DNA of 64,000 nucleotides, taken from positions 124,001-188,000 of the forward strand of contig NHZP01000034.1 of assembly GCA_003313425.1 (NCBI GenBank). The letters run 5' to 3'. This stretch comes from Pseudopyrenochaeta lycopersici. Its lineage: Eukaryota; Ascomycota; Dothideomycetes; Pleosporales; Pseudopyrenochaetaceae. Shown here in pieces: positions 23,058 through 33,197 of the stretch. A program made the translations under genes and the position numbers. Position 1 is the stretch's first letter. The number at the start of each line of letters is the position of its first letter. The notes under the pieces are model-generated. The model was not told the DNA's origin. It made no database searches and saw nothing but the letters and a program-made list of their open reading frames with translations.

Positions 23058-24253
23058 ATGGTCGAGCCTCAGCCTCAGGAAGTGGAAGTATCACTTTCCT
23101 CTGCTTATCTACACTTTCTTGTTAGGCCTCGATCTTTCTACGTCAAAATATCGAATTCATGCTCATTCAATAAGATCGCAGTTGTTGGCCACCGTGGCTG
23201 GGCAGCTAAACCCATTCTTCGTGCTCTCGCAGCAGCATCGCTGAAAACTCCTATCCGGATTCTTCATCGAGTCGGATCTGATATAAGTGAGCTCCCTGCC
23301 AACACCGAGCCTGTGCCATTCTCTTGGGATGACGAGCTGTCGATTACGAAAGGCCTGGAAGGCATAGATGTGCTTCTGTAAGCCGATACTTTGTCAATGG
23401 CAGATGATGAAAAAACAAGCTAAACAACTTCCAGATTCCTAATTGGCCATGATGGGCTTCACGACCAGGCTAAACTCATTGTACCACTCAAGAAGGCAGG
23501 AGTCAAACTCTTTGCCCCATCTGACTTAGCACTACCGTACACCCTCGAGGAACGCGCAACGGTAGAAATCCCTAGGGTGAAAGAGGAAGTGGAACAGGCA
23601 TTACGGGCAGAAAATGTGCCTTGCGTCACAGTGTATATTGGGAACTTCGATTCATTTGCCCTTGATTCACCGTAGGTGCTTTTTAACAAGAGGGCACAGT
23701 TACTGATACTTACATGATAGATACATGGGTATTGATTTGCCTAATAACCGCATTGTGCATACGAGAAATAGCAAGCACAATAAGATCTATATATGGTATG
23801 TGACTGTTTGCATGAAAAGGGAAATCATCTACATCGAAACTCACGGCTCATCCGAATAGTTCGCGCGCCTACGTTGCAATGGGTTACGTCTCAATCTTCA
23901 TTTGCACGCCTCCCAGCGTACTTGCAGGCCGTATCATTGGGCTCAATGAGCTACAGCCACCTGGAGCCGAGATTGAAGCTGCCATGAGTCAACGGTTCCT
24001 CGCAAATCCCCGCGTTGCTTGCGAAACTGTTGATGCCATGCACAAGAAGGCCATGGAGGAGGGCGACTTGGCAGCTCTGGTGAGAAAGAAGATGGGCGAT
24101 GGAACCCACGGCGTAGGTACGGATATCTGGGATGCCAACGACTACGAGAAAAAGACTATCCAAGATTTCATCGTGCGTAGAAGCCTAGATAACGAACAGT
24201 ATGTCCCTTCAGATGAGATTTCCCTGCACTATCTTGATACCTATTTTCTGTAA
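23058..24253 (+). CDS. NmrA-like NAD(P)-binding protein
   Basis: Atypical short-chain dehydrogenase of the NmrA type (redox-sensing regulator or isoflavone-reductase-like enzyme). The approximate model has four exons, 23058-23377, 23435-23671, 23722-23795 and 23860-24253, with introns of 50-64 bp. The Rossmann glycine motif GHRGWAAKP follows KIAVVG near the N-terminus. Later blocks are LIGHDGL, KLFAPSDLALPYT, VTVYIGNFDSF, NRIVHTRNSKHNKIYI and the C-terminal YLDTYFL. The first 35 residues before KIAVVG are unusual for the family, so the true start could be different, and the frame through exon 3 is the least certain part. It borders the NB-ARC/TPR relic. No stop interrupts the domains. Confidence 0.75.
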
Positions 24254-24254
24254 T

Positions 24255-25164
24255 TACACAACGTATCCAGGGTCAACGTGTGCTCCGGTCTAAGTGCTCT
24301 TTTTCTTTTTTCCAACGCTCGCTGGTACATCTTCTCCGTCTCGCCCAGCTTGCCCTGGTCCGTGTAGAGTATACCAAGGGCGTGTATCGTATCTAGCAGT
24401 ATATCATCCTGCCCACTGTCTACTCTGCTTACGTTAGCCTTTAGCTGTAGTAGTAGCTGCAGTGCCTGCTACTAACCTTGTCATCCACTGATCATCAAGG
24501 AGCCTAAAGAGCTCCTCCCTCTTGACTAAATCTGCTCCCCAACAGTTAGCACTGGGTTCTTGCGTACGAAACGCAATTGCACCGTGGCGGTGTCATTTTA
24601 CCACAACTGCCCCTATATCGGCTCTGAAACAAAGCCTCTCTGCTCTTTACTAAGCCTTCCTAGCTTCCCATGGCTTACCAAGCTGTTCTAAGTTGGCGAG
24701 CCGGGTGGTAATGAGAACTGCTCCGTGATCTGCTCCAAGGAAGTAACAGGTGACATCGTATGCATAGGGGTTGGCATTGTCCACTCCGCTCTCTCGGTCA
24801 ACGTTGTCGAAGATGATTAGCCAGTCCCTGTTGTCTGGTCGGCTCAGCCAGCTCATCACATCCCGAACGACAACATCGACATTGCCAGTACTTGCAGCAG
24901 AATACGCTCTACTCTCCTGCGCGATCTGGCATTCTGGGATTCTGCTTGCACAATTTGCAATACTCTGCTTGAGACTGTCTTCGGTTCTGCCATCAAGCCA
25001 GAACACTGAGCTGAACCTCCGGTGGTGCCTCCTTGCAAACTCGATGGAAGGATGTGTCTTGCCTATCCCACCAAGCCCATGATCCGGTGGCTCTGTTGTC
25101 TTTGCAGGAGAAAGGCCCGTTCGAGTTCCGCTATATCAGGTGGCCGCTTAACAAACTCATTCAT
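24255..25164 (-). pseudogene. NB-ARC/TPR (fungal NLR-like) pseudogene
   Basis: From ATG at 25164 the protein starts MNEFVKRPPDIAELERAFLL, the usual lead-in to the nucleotide-binding domain. A one-base loss at about 25075 then shifts frame directly before the P-loop GLGGIGKT. The following frame has FWLDGRTEDSLKQSI, kinase-2 WLIIFDNVD and GAVLITTRLANLEQLG, ending at 24650. Further down, at about 24260-24400, a TPR repeat is readable (HALGILYTDQGKLGETEKMY). Such STAND proteins are intracellular sensors with TPR ligand domains, linked to self/non-self recognition in fungi. The frameshift and the truncated TPR array show it is dead. Confidence 0.82.
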
Positions 25165-25287
25165 TGCAGGGACACCTTGCAGGCTGCACAATGTTTGATA
25201 GCTTCCTACATCTAGCGAGGAGGCTCATTAGCTACGTACTGAAGGCTAGGTTACACAAAAGACTAACATTCTCTCCCAGACATGTTA

Positions 25288-25455
25288 CCAAGCGAGCATC
25301 GCCTTACATAAAAGAGCCGTTGAAGAGCTGGTATTACTTGGCTCACCTCTACCAGCTTGGCAGCAGAAGAGCTCGGCATTAAGGGAATTCGGGCGCTTGA
25401 CACCATGTCCATTAGAATTCTATTGGTATCACGAAGACGGTTGATTAAAGTAAAT
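25288..25455 (+). pseudogene. Duplicated 3' tail of the F-box/ankyrin gene
   Basis: Nearly identical to 39912-40078, the last 50 or so codons of the intact F-box/ankyrin gene plus the first bases after its stop. Several substitutions are visible, and one (GCTTGTCACC to GCTTGACACC) sits in the former coding frame. No upstream part of the gene accompanies it. Confidence 0.85.
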
Positions 25456-25738
25456 CACCACTTATATTTCTCGACCTGGTGTATTTCTCAGTCTATAACT
25501 AGTGAGGGACGTTACTTGTCGCACTTGGGTGTGCTGATGATGATGCATCAGGAAGAATTCATGATGAGCAGAAAAGTTGTATTGTGTGTGTATTGTGTCT
25601 TGGTCTAGTGAACCTGACCCCGCACGTCTTAGATTATATGGCAAGATTACTAATGCAGTTTCTTCCTCAGGCTCCCTGAGATGACACCTTGGCCTGTGAC
25701 ATTACTACTGTTGAATATCGTAGTGTTGAGCACTGTGG
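25456..25738. other. Spacer; partial LTR start at 25710
   Basis: Contains TGTTGAATATCGTAGTGTTG at about 25710, a second copy of the LTR start 29 bp before the main one. No gene. Confidence 0.35.
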
Positions 25739-25860
25739 TGTTGAATATCATGTTGGCTGAAACACGTAACAGGGCAGGGGATGAACATACGTATATAAGA
25801 GCTATACCCCACTAGCCTGTAGAAAAAAAATAATCAATACATCTATCACTTCTCTCAACA
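25739..25860 (+). repeat. Short solo LTR (122 bp)
   Basis: Begins TGTTGAATATCATGTTGGCT, holds a TATATAAGAG TATA box and ends CTCTCAACA. The TG..CA ends form a short inverted repeat (TGTTGA / TCAACA). It is related to 16227-16327. No clear target duplication. Confidence 0.65.
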
Positions 25861-26368
25861 ACTACATCAAAACGAATGTCGTAATTTAAACATTACTAAG
25901 TTAAGTAACGTCACTCACTGCGTGGCGGGACACACAGTGTGACGAGACACCACCTCAACCGGACCTTCGGCCTCGCACCACAAAATCCATCAAGTATCGC
26001 AATCGACATGTGTGAATCTGCTCCTATCCTTCTCTTCGCATATAGTGCTCCGGTAATGAAAAAAGCTGTGTTTCGAGAAAGTGTACCTTGCCGAACAGGT
26101 ATAGACTGCGCGGAGAAATCCCCGGAATGTACAATTTCCACTTAATAGTGACCTGAAAGCCTCTGATATTTATCTTCAGACTCTAAGCTTCTTCTCTAGT
26201 CTTCCGAACACCTGGTAAGTATCTACTGTCGCGAGCGAACAGCGGGGTATCAAGGAAGGGTTGACTTATATGTGTCAGGATCCTTGCTAATAAGAATATC
26301 ACCTGCTGCGGAAGCTTAGCTGTAGATATAGTTTCAAATTTGTCGCGTGCGAACCCGGGCTCATAACC
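25861..26368. other. Intergenic; no gene recognised
   Basis: Two overlapping ORFs of about 70 codons on opposite strands, with no domain. Confidence 0.4.
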
Positions 26369-26487
26369 TGTTGAAGCAAGTGATTGTGTTCATTGTTATT
26401 GTTCCTACAGGCGTGGTGCCTCACTCTTATATATACACCCACGGCCCCTGTCACATATTGCTGTTTCAGTCACTGTGATGTTTGACA
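26369..26487 (-). repeat. Short solo LTR (119 bp), inverted copy
   Basis: On the minus strand it starts TGTCAAACATCACAGTGACT, has a TATATAAGAG box and ends TTGCTTCAACA. It differs at only two C/T positions from the 119-bp copy at 28720-28838, which lies in the opposite orientation. No matching 5-bp duplication. Confidence 0.75.
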
Positions 26488-26743
26488 CTCCCAGTACGTC
26501 AGCCTCCGATGAAGAAAAGCACAACGTTGGTCACGCTGTCTATTCCAATAAACACGGCAGTAGTCCAATTTTCCATTCAATCGAATCAATCGGATTGATT
26601 CGATTGTCAATCCTCGATTATTGGATAAATCCAGTCTTGGCGGCCGATTGATTGAATTTTCTCAATCAATCAATCAATCCGACTGCTATGAATTGATTAT
26701 TGCGCAGCCTGTTGATGGTAAAGGTATTCAGTGAACACAATCC

Positions 26744-28157
26744 CTACATCCATCCTGCCGTTTCCCCCAAGATGCCTACTCCACCAAGAGCGGCGCTAAT
26801 CCCCGTAAACACCACCAAGCTCCCGTACTGCGTACCATACAAGCCAAGCTCACCAACGCTTCCCAGCTTCAGCAGTGCTTCTGCCAAAGGACCTGAAATT
26901 ACATTCCCGATTCCTCGGCCCATAGCCAGAAATGAGTAGATCATAGGGCCTTCCATTTGGCCGGTATTTCTTTGGACTGCTCTTAAGACACCTGGATAGG
27001 TACTGGAAAAGGAACCCGCAGAGAGACCGTACATGAAACTGAAAATAAGAAGTGGGGGGAGAGAGGTGCTGAAGCCCCAAACGAGGAAGACGGAGAGTAC
27101 AGATCCGGTTGAACAGATGAGAATGCCCGTAGTGACGTGCCACTTGTCCATGATGCTACCCATGGCGATAGATCCAACTACGGCGGCGATATTGACTGAA
27201 ACGATTGTAAGAGCTGAGATAGTGCTACTGAAGCCTAGTTGGCTTGCGTAGGTTGGGAGATAGACGGGCGGGACAAAGAATCCGAACCCTTGAAGGACGT
27301 TACCAAGTTGCAGAATCCAAAACGACTTGTCTTTGAGGAAGGTAAAGCCCAATCGGGCACGGTTTGTTGCTGGTATGGGAAGGCGCGGCTTGAGGAACCA
27401 GATCAGAGGCAAACTAATGGCAAAGAGCAGGATAGTCCATATCCGAAGTGCGGTACGAAACCCGAATTTATGGAGAAGGTATTCTAGAAGGAGAGGTGTT
27501 ATGATGCCTCCTAGACCGGTCCCAGCCCACATGACTCCAAAAGCGAATCCTTTCCTCCTTATAAACCATTCGTCCATGAACTGAATTACAGGACTATATG
27601 TAATAGCCCCGCCAATGCCATAGAGGATGCCTTGCGTGGCAATCAGTTGCGGTACTGTGGTGCAAAGCGAGCTCAGTCCCAGAGAAATGCACATAGTAAG
27701 TAAGCCAAGTGCTATAGCTGGACGCTTCCACCGCGGAAATTTGATGAGCGTTCCGAAAGTGATAGGAGCGGCCATATAAAGTATGCCCATGGCAGAAGTA
27801 CCAATGGCGGGGATACCAGAAGAACCTGCAAATGGTACACTAGTACTGTAATAGTCCTGAAAAATACCGTAGGACCATGGAAATCCTGTATTCAAGGTCA
27901 GCTCCCCAGTGGTCTTCACATCGAACATTCATGATGCTCATACCCCATATCATGATCTCAATCATGAAACCAGCAGCTAAGAATAACCAAGCATCTTTTC
28001 CGCCGTCGGCAGATGGTAGCAAAGACTCATTTTCAGCTCCTTCTCCCCATCTTGAGCTGGTTTCTAGCTCGATTTCTGGCTGGTTGTTGGGTATCGAGAT
28101 TAGAGTGTCAGGATTAGCATGCGCAGTGGTAAGCGCTGCCTGTGTAATTGCTGCCAT
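26744..28157 (-). CDS. MFS transporter, monocarboxylate (MCT)-like
   Basis: Two exons: 28157-27944 and 27885-26744, with a 58-bp GT-AG intron. The reading frame is open (about 450 residues). A hydrophilic N-terminal tail (about 50 residues, SSRWGEGAENESLLPSADGG) precedes DAWLFLAAGFMIEIMIWGFPWSYGIFQDYY, the TM1 signature of fungal MCT-like proteins. Then come 11 more predicted helices, with WFIRRKGFAFGVMWAGTGLGG (TM4-5) and GFGFFVPPVYLPTYA (TM7). I chose the ATG giving MAAITQAAL because upstream in-frame sequence adds an unlikely 11 residues. The gene probably encodes a plasma-membrane permease for a small organic acid or related solute. It is flanked at a distance by inverted 119-bp LTRs. Confidence 0.88.
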
Positions 28158-28672
28158 CACGATCAAAATATCAACGACCGTGTGATACAACTATATGAGA
28201 AGGCATACGTAGAATACGTAGAGAAATTGTAGTACTTATGTGAAAGTCCAGCTAGCTTGTGTGGAGAGACCCTGTCACGCGGACCGCAGAACTTTCCCGC
28301 ACACCCCAACACCACTAAAAATACTATACAACAAGGGCATTTGCATGTGGCCGCGCGCCCGTTCAGAAGTGGATCTTGTTCCCTGGTACCAGGAAGTGGG
28401 AGCCAAGCTCATAGCTCTCTGATTATACTTATATTGCGGCTTCTGAGATGGCCGCGATGTCATCAATCAAAGTCCAATTAATTACAATATCGTTTCTGTT
28501 CTGCCATACAATTATCGGAGCAGAGTTTTCGCTTTCTTTCTTTTTTAGAGTCTAGTAGAACTCGGCATAAGGAGTAGACCGGAATGCCAAGTCGGAGAGA
28601 AAATGTTATCGGCGTTCGGAGTTTTTTTTTGGACGCCGGAGTACGAAGGGGCTCGTATTTTTTTGAGTTCTA
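28158..28672. other. Intergenic, upstream of the MCT-like gene
   Basis: No gene recognised. It holds the presumed promoter of the transporter on the minus strand. Confidence 0.4.
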
Positions 28673-28712
28673 ACGTGTCCCACCTGATGCACGTCCCCAC
28701 CTGATGCACGCA
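28673..28712. repeat. Left terminal repeat of a pogo-like element (orphan)
   Basis: TA followed by ACGTGTCCCACCTGATGCAC. CACCTGATGCACG occurs at 28681 and 28698 (17-bp spacing). The sequence then gives way to a solo LTR at 28720, so the element body is missing or displaced. Confidence 0.65.
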
Positions 28713-28719
28713 TGGAGAT

Positions 28720-28838
28720 TGTCAAATATCACAGTGACTGAAACAGCAATATGTGACAGGGGCCGTGGGTGTATATATAAGAGTGAGGCACCACGCCTGT
28801 AGGAACAACAACAATGAACACAATCACTTGCTTCAACA
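28720..28838 (+). repeat. Short solo LTR (119 bp)
   Basis: Starts TGTCAAATATCACAGTGACT, has a TATATAAGAG box at about 28774 and ends TTGCTTCAACA. It lies between two pogo-type left ends (28673 and 28843). No matching 5-bp duplication. Confidence 0.75.
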
Positions 28839-28842
28839 CTTA

Positions 28843-29373
28843 ACGTGCTGCACCACCTGGCGCACGTCCCTACCTGACGCACGCAGAGCTTGTTTTTCAT
28901 CCCAACTTCAACGCTCAATATCTCAACCACCATGGCACCTATTGACGAAGCGCTTACAGCTTTAGATTTGCTAAAGCCTAGAGAATCTTTTTAATATTTA
29001 GAATATGCGGGATTGTACAGCTGCAGCAGGTCAACGCTGTTAAAGCGCTACTGCGGGGTACAGGGTACTTGGGCAGAGAAGTATAAAAATAACAGCCTAC
29101 TTAATACTACGCAGGAAAAGGAGCTTATATAGTATATCTATAACCTTTGCGCACGCGGCCTGCCTCCCTTAAAGCCTATAATATAAAACTTTATATCTTA
29201 AATAGCCTATAAGCTAGTAGGTAAAAACTAGGCTAATTACTTTATTACTTACTATAGTGTCTATCTTATCTCTTACTAGGCATCTACGCTTAATCGCAGC
29301 TGCTTTAAAGCAGACTCTACCTTTAAGTATAAGCTATACTTTAAGCTTTTAGATTATAAGATTAAGGAATATA
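28843..29373 (+). mobile_element. 5' part of a pogo-like element, strongly RIP-mutated
   Basis: TA (28841-28842) then ACGTGCTGCACCACCTGGCG. The motif ACCTGGCGCACG (28855) recurs as ACCTGACGCACG at 28872, 17 bp on. The coding sequence that follows becomes very AT-rich. The 3' end is replaced by a solo LTR at 29376. Confidence 0.75.
28932..29350 (+). pseudogene. pogo transposase N-terminal relic
   Basis: ATG 28932 opens APIDEALTALDLLKP. It continues through stops with RSTLLKRYCGVQG (helix-turn-helix) and TQEKELI, then GLPPLKPII and KLVGKN (start of the CENP-B-type region). Dense TAA/TAG stops replace Gln and Trp codons. Confidence 0.7.
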
Positions 29374-29375
29374 AG

Positions 29376-29582
29376 TGTCAGATTCAAGGTGTCAGATAAA
29401 ATGCTGAAATGCGCTTTTCAGAATTGATGATTGCGATAATGGATTATGTGTTGATCATGATTGTATTCATTATTTCTTCTACTGTGTTCTCTTGCCTTTT
29501 ATACTTCCGGGACTTCCGTCGTATCGGCCCTACTATATAGCCTACTACTGACATTGCCTGGTAGAGTAGCATGTATCTGACA
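29376..29582 (+). repeat. Solo LTR, TGTCAGAT family (207 bp)
   Basis: Ends are TGTCAGAT and ATCTGACA, a perfect 8-bp inverted pair. The interior shares blocks with 33997-34213 (TCGGYCCT, ATCGCC-like and CTTCCGG..TTCCG). A second TGTCAGAT at 29390 could be the true start. No adjacent target duplication. Confidence 0.6.
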
Positions 29583-31254
29583 ATTGTTATAAGACTAGCG
29601 CTATTTGCCAGCCCACCACAGGCGTTGCTACAGAACGACGTTTCTGTCACTCAGTTGGGCAGCTCAGCTGGATTACTGGCGCAGTTTTAATCTGGTAGTA
29701 ACTAAAACAGATAAAGCAAAGGCTACGCTGAGCAGCACAGGGATTGCGGGGCAAAAGCTCTGCGGCATTCGAAAACCGGAAACAGATTGTGCAAGCGAGT
29801 GTGACAAACACATGGAGTAGAGATGACCGCGTCGAGCCGCCAGCGGAAGCGAAAGCTGAGATACGCAGGCACCTCCGACATCCAGCTTACAGCAGCTTAG
29901 CTGTCTTTCTAAGCCTAGTCAACTTTCCCTCCCCATATCGCTCGGCTTGTGATAGAAATCTGGATCGGATTTTGCTTCGCCACTTACCAGTGGCGCAAAG
30001 TGTGTGGGTTTTAACTCCTTTTGGTACTGTAGTATGTCTCGTCGTGCGAAGCAATTTACGCGTGCAAAGCAGCAGATTAGACGTCTGTATCCTATCGAAA
30101 TACGGCTGTACCCACAGGAATCGCTCCCCATCGGTGTGACGATGATGATGGCTTTAACGCCCAGCACAATACGGCGACAAGAGTCATGTACTGGGCAGAA
30201 GGTCTGACCCGGAGACTCGGGGCAGAAGGTCTGACCCGGAGACTCGGGGCAGAAGGAGTGCGGATTATCAATTCTCACGATAGCTGAGCGTTGAGGTTCA
30301 TAGGTAAACCCCTTCCTAAGGATCCACCTACGACTAGTTCCACTTAACTTTGGGTTCGGCGGGAGCATGCGACCGAAGTCAGCTGAAGCCGTCATGATCC
30401 TCTGCCTATGAGAGAGCTCAGATGGTAATGATTTCCTGCTGCTGATTCGCTGAAGTCCGGCACACGTGCTGTACGTTTCAGCCAAGATGCACGATTTGAC
30501 CGATGAGTGGCTGAAATGCGCAACCGCCTCCAACTTCAGCCTACAGCACCTCAGCTACTCCTAACAGCCAGCAATGCACATACCTTCAACTCTCTCCTCA
30601 CCCCAGGGATCAGCATCTCGTAGAAACCTGGGTCGGATTTCATTCGCGACTCGTCAGTGGTGCAAAGTATCCGGATTTCAACTCTTTTTGGAGTCTGGAC
30701 ACGGCAATTGCCGTCATGACCATACAAGGGACACCCCATCTAGGTTGATAGTTGGTATGAACCTAGAAATTCTAAACATATCGTCTTTGGATACATCCTT
30801 CCGCCTGACGAACCCAAACACTGGCGCAATTCGGACATGCAACTCTGAGTTGCATATTTCCTCTAAGCAACTCAATTGTGTTGGCAACACTTTTCGAAGA
30901 GGTGAATCATACTCTTGACGTTCTGCAATGCAATTTACAGCCTTCTTAAGGTTTTAGGGCGGACAGCCTTGATGGCATTCCTGCATGAATAGACCGAACT
31001 TACAGACTGTACGGCTCTGGGTTAGTGTTGTAGCTACTATATTAACGATCTTCAGTCAATTCTGCACTTAGCACCCGCCTGCTATTAGAAAAGTACCCTG
31101 CTGTTGGCTATGTTGTCGATCATTCCGTCATAGCGTTTAGAACCTTATTAACCGTGTTACCCATGTCACACAACGACTCTCTACAAGCCTTTACATTCCG
31201 GAGCTATAGTGCGGCAGTTCTATGAAAGCAGAATTGGCGTCTAAGTTTAGAGTC
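29583..31254. other. Repeat-like region without a supported gene
   Basis: Two similar blocks about 670 bp apart (about 29950-30025 and 30620-30695) share a GGATCGGATTT-like core and give related minus-strand peptides with SDPxFY. A 204-codon minus ORF (29919-30533) spans one block and a tandem repeat. No domain is recognised. Confidence 0.35.
30193..30257. repeat. 27-bp tandem repeat, about 2.3 copies
   Basis: GGGCAGAAGGTCTGACCCGG plus seven more bases repeats with an exact 27-bp period. As the period is a multiple of three, it repeats PGQTFCPES in the overlapping minus ORF. Confidence 0.8.
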
Positions 31255-31574
31255 ATTTTGCTATCGAGGTTGTCAATTCCGGGAGTTTCGCCGTGCGGAA
31301 AGAAGGTCCTCAGTATCCTTTTGGGAGCATGCACTGGCAGTTCAACGACGCGTGCGAGAAAGCAGTCTACGTGGCGGTACTGAGCTCAGGCGATGCCGGT
31401 AGGAACCGAATGACGAACTCCCTCAGCCTCGATGCTGATGTAGTGAGTGCCACACTTGGCCTTCCCAGCAACATCAATAGTACCAGCATTAAGCAGTTTG
31501 CGCAAGCCGTCCCAGCAAATCTAGTGCAGGACGTCAACAAAAGTTTGGCTAGGTGCAGGCCCACAGCAGCGTGA
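31255..31574 (+). pseudogene. C-terminal fragment of a germin/spherulin-like cupin
   Basis: About 105 residues in frame to the stop at 31574: EVVNSGSFAVRKEGPQ, FGSMHWQFNDACEKAVYVAVL, then LSLDADVVSATLGLP and a helical tail. The HWQFN..CEKAVYVA block is the last strand pair of fungal secreted cupins of the spherulin type. No start codon, signal peptide or first cupin motif is visible upstream, so this is a truncated piece unless further exons exist. Confidence 0.6.
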
Positions 31575-32178
31575 GCAGTGGAGATGGGCATTTGTCAAGA
31601 GCTGGAGCGAGATCTAGAGGGGTGCTTTTGCCATTTTCTCTTTTCGTGCTTTTTGACCTCAGGCGTTCGTCTCTCTTAGTGATAATAAAGAGGATAGCAT
31701 CATACTTCATCACATTAGTGTTGCATCAGGCATGAGCGTGTATCTGCAGTACACATTATCTCCATAAGTCAGGCTCATTTCTAGGACTCGGCGAGGTGGC
31801 TGCTCTTCTACTAGCGAATAGTCATCTCTCCGTTGCTGGTGTTAATTTCACAAGCAATCTCGGCCAGACACATGGGCTGGTGCTAGAGCATTGTCAATAT
31901 GCTTTCGTTGTCATGCCCTGAGATATCTCCGCCACGACTGGTATTAGACCTATTTCGACCAACATAATATGGAAAAGGCTGTCTGAAAAAGCGAAGACCA
32001 TTGCTCGATTAATTAACTATGTAACACAAAAGACAGAGGTGTGGGGGCCAGCTTCGACGAAGCTGGTGAACACTCGTTGAAGCTTCCGCAGATGTCAGCC
32101 ATTCGCTTGGACGGACCCAGACCGAAAGTTGGGGTTGGAGTAAGGCATCATCCTTGAAGCTCATCATGCCTAAGTCAA
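31575..32178. other. Intergenic; no gene recognised
   Basis: Downstream of the cupin fragment. No supported feature. Confidence 0.4.
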
Positions 32179-32253
32179 CCCCAAAGTAAACATCCGAAGT
32201 AAATCCCAAAGTAACACCCGAAGTAAACCCCAAAGTAAACCTCCGAAGTGAAT
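32179..32253. repeat. Degenerate minisatellite, about three 24-25 bp units
   Basis: Units built from CCCAAAGTAAACATCCGAAG and variants repeat in tandem with length differences. Confidence 0.7.
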
Positions 32254-32800
32254 ACTGTACTATATTTAGTCATTATCATCCACCCCTCATCGGTCTATAG
32301 GATCGGCGATACCTTCTCACCCACCATTCACTAGTCGCCTTGAAAGTTGATGGTGACAATTGAACCAGTAGAAGCCGAGTCATAGGTTTCTGGTTGTCGT
32401 AAGCAGAGGCTGAGACGAAAAGTTGTGGAAAGGCAGATGTAAGCATTTCGCATGTGACACCACTGCTCCAGGTGCAAGAGGCGGCCATAAGCAAGGTGGG
32501 GTTTGAACCGACGACGCTTTCCAAGGTATGCAGGAGTGGAGGAAAGACCACGAAGATGCCCTGAGACCGGCTTTCGATGGTTCAGCCTGGTCGTTGGGGT
32601 TTGCACTTGAGTAAGGATTTATCTGGACTACTAGCATACATGTACGAACACTTGTCTCTTGCTATTCACTTCCATTATCAGGACGTTCGACTATATCTAA
32701 ATGTCTAATTATCCTCCTTGAACTGAGCTCTCAGTGCCATCATAAGAGCTTAGGTATAAAATCTTAGAAATTATTGTGCAGCTGTTGTTGAGATTGTAAG
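32254..32800. other. Overlapping unassigned minus-strand ORFs
   Basis: Three minus-strand ORFs of 85-91 codons overlap in different frames (32276-32637). None has a recognised motif, and I cannot choose between them. Confidence 0.3.
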
Positions 32801-32859
32801 GGGATGTTTTTCCGATTTTTTGTGAGTTTTGGGGTGGCCCGAGGAGTGGCGGAACACGT
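32801..32859. repeat. Right end of a pogo-like element or MITE
   Basis: Ends GAGGAGTGGCGGAACACGT followed by TA, matching the terminal ACGTGTTCC form on the other strand. No left partner was found. The 17-bp duplication seen in other ends is not clear here. Confidence 0.5.
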
Positions 32860-33197
32860 TAACAGCTGGACATATCACGGGCTACAATGCTTCGGCGAAC
32901 GCTTATGGCCTGTGCTCACTCTGCAGCCATCTCCTGACAGCCCTCGGCGAATGTAGCCTGCATACTGCATGCTGAACCCTTCCCACGATAGTTTCCGTAT
33001 TGATCCTAGTCTGGCTGGAGCTATTCACTTTGATTCACTACTCTATATAACATACTCCCCTTCTTCCTGCTTGAGGCCTTCATCAGATCACCTACCACAG
33101 ATACACAATTTCCCAAGCTGTATCTCAAACGTATACTCCTCAGCAATCACCACCACCACCGATGAACAACATGCTTGCCATCCCCGAGAATACTATA
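32860..33197. promoter_or_regulatory. Upstream region of the AflR-type gene
   Basis: Contains a TATATAA sequence at about 33042 and a pyrimidine-rich stretch, about 150 bp before the ATG at 33198. No specific operator recognised. Confidence 0.35.

Noticed and set aside
25739..25860. A full LTR retrotransposon between the LTRs at 25739 and 28838
   Set aside because: The LTRs belong to different subfamilies or orientations, and the interval holds a normal MFS gene, not gag-pol.
26700..27584. Plus-strand ORFs antisense to the MCT-like gene
   Set aside because: They are shadows of a strongly supported minus-strand coding sequence.
29919..30533. 204-codon minus ORF as a real gene
   Set aside because: It spans a tandem repeat and a degenerate duplicated block. 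The composition looks like chance reading of repeats.
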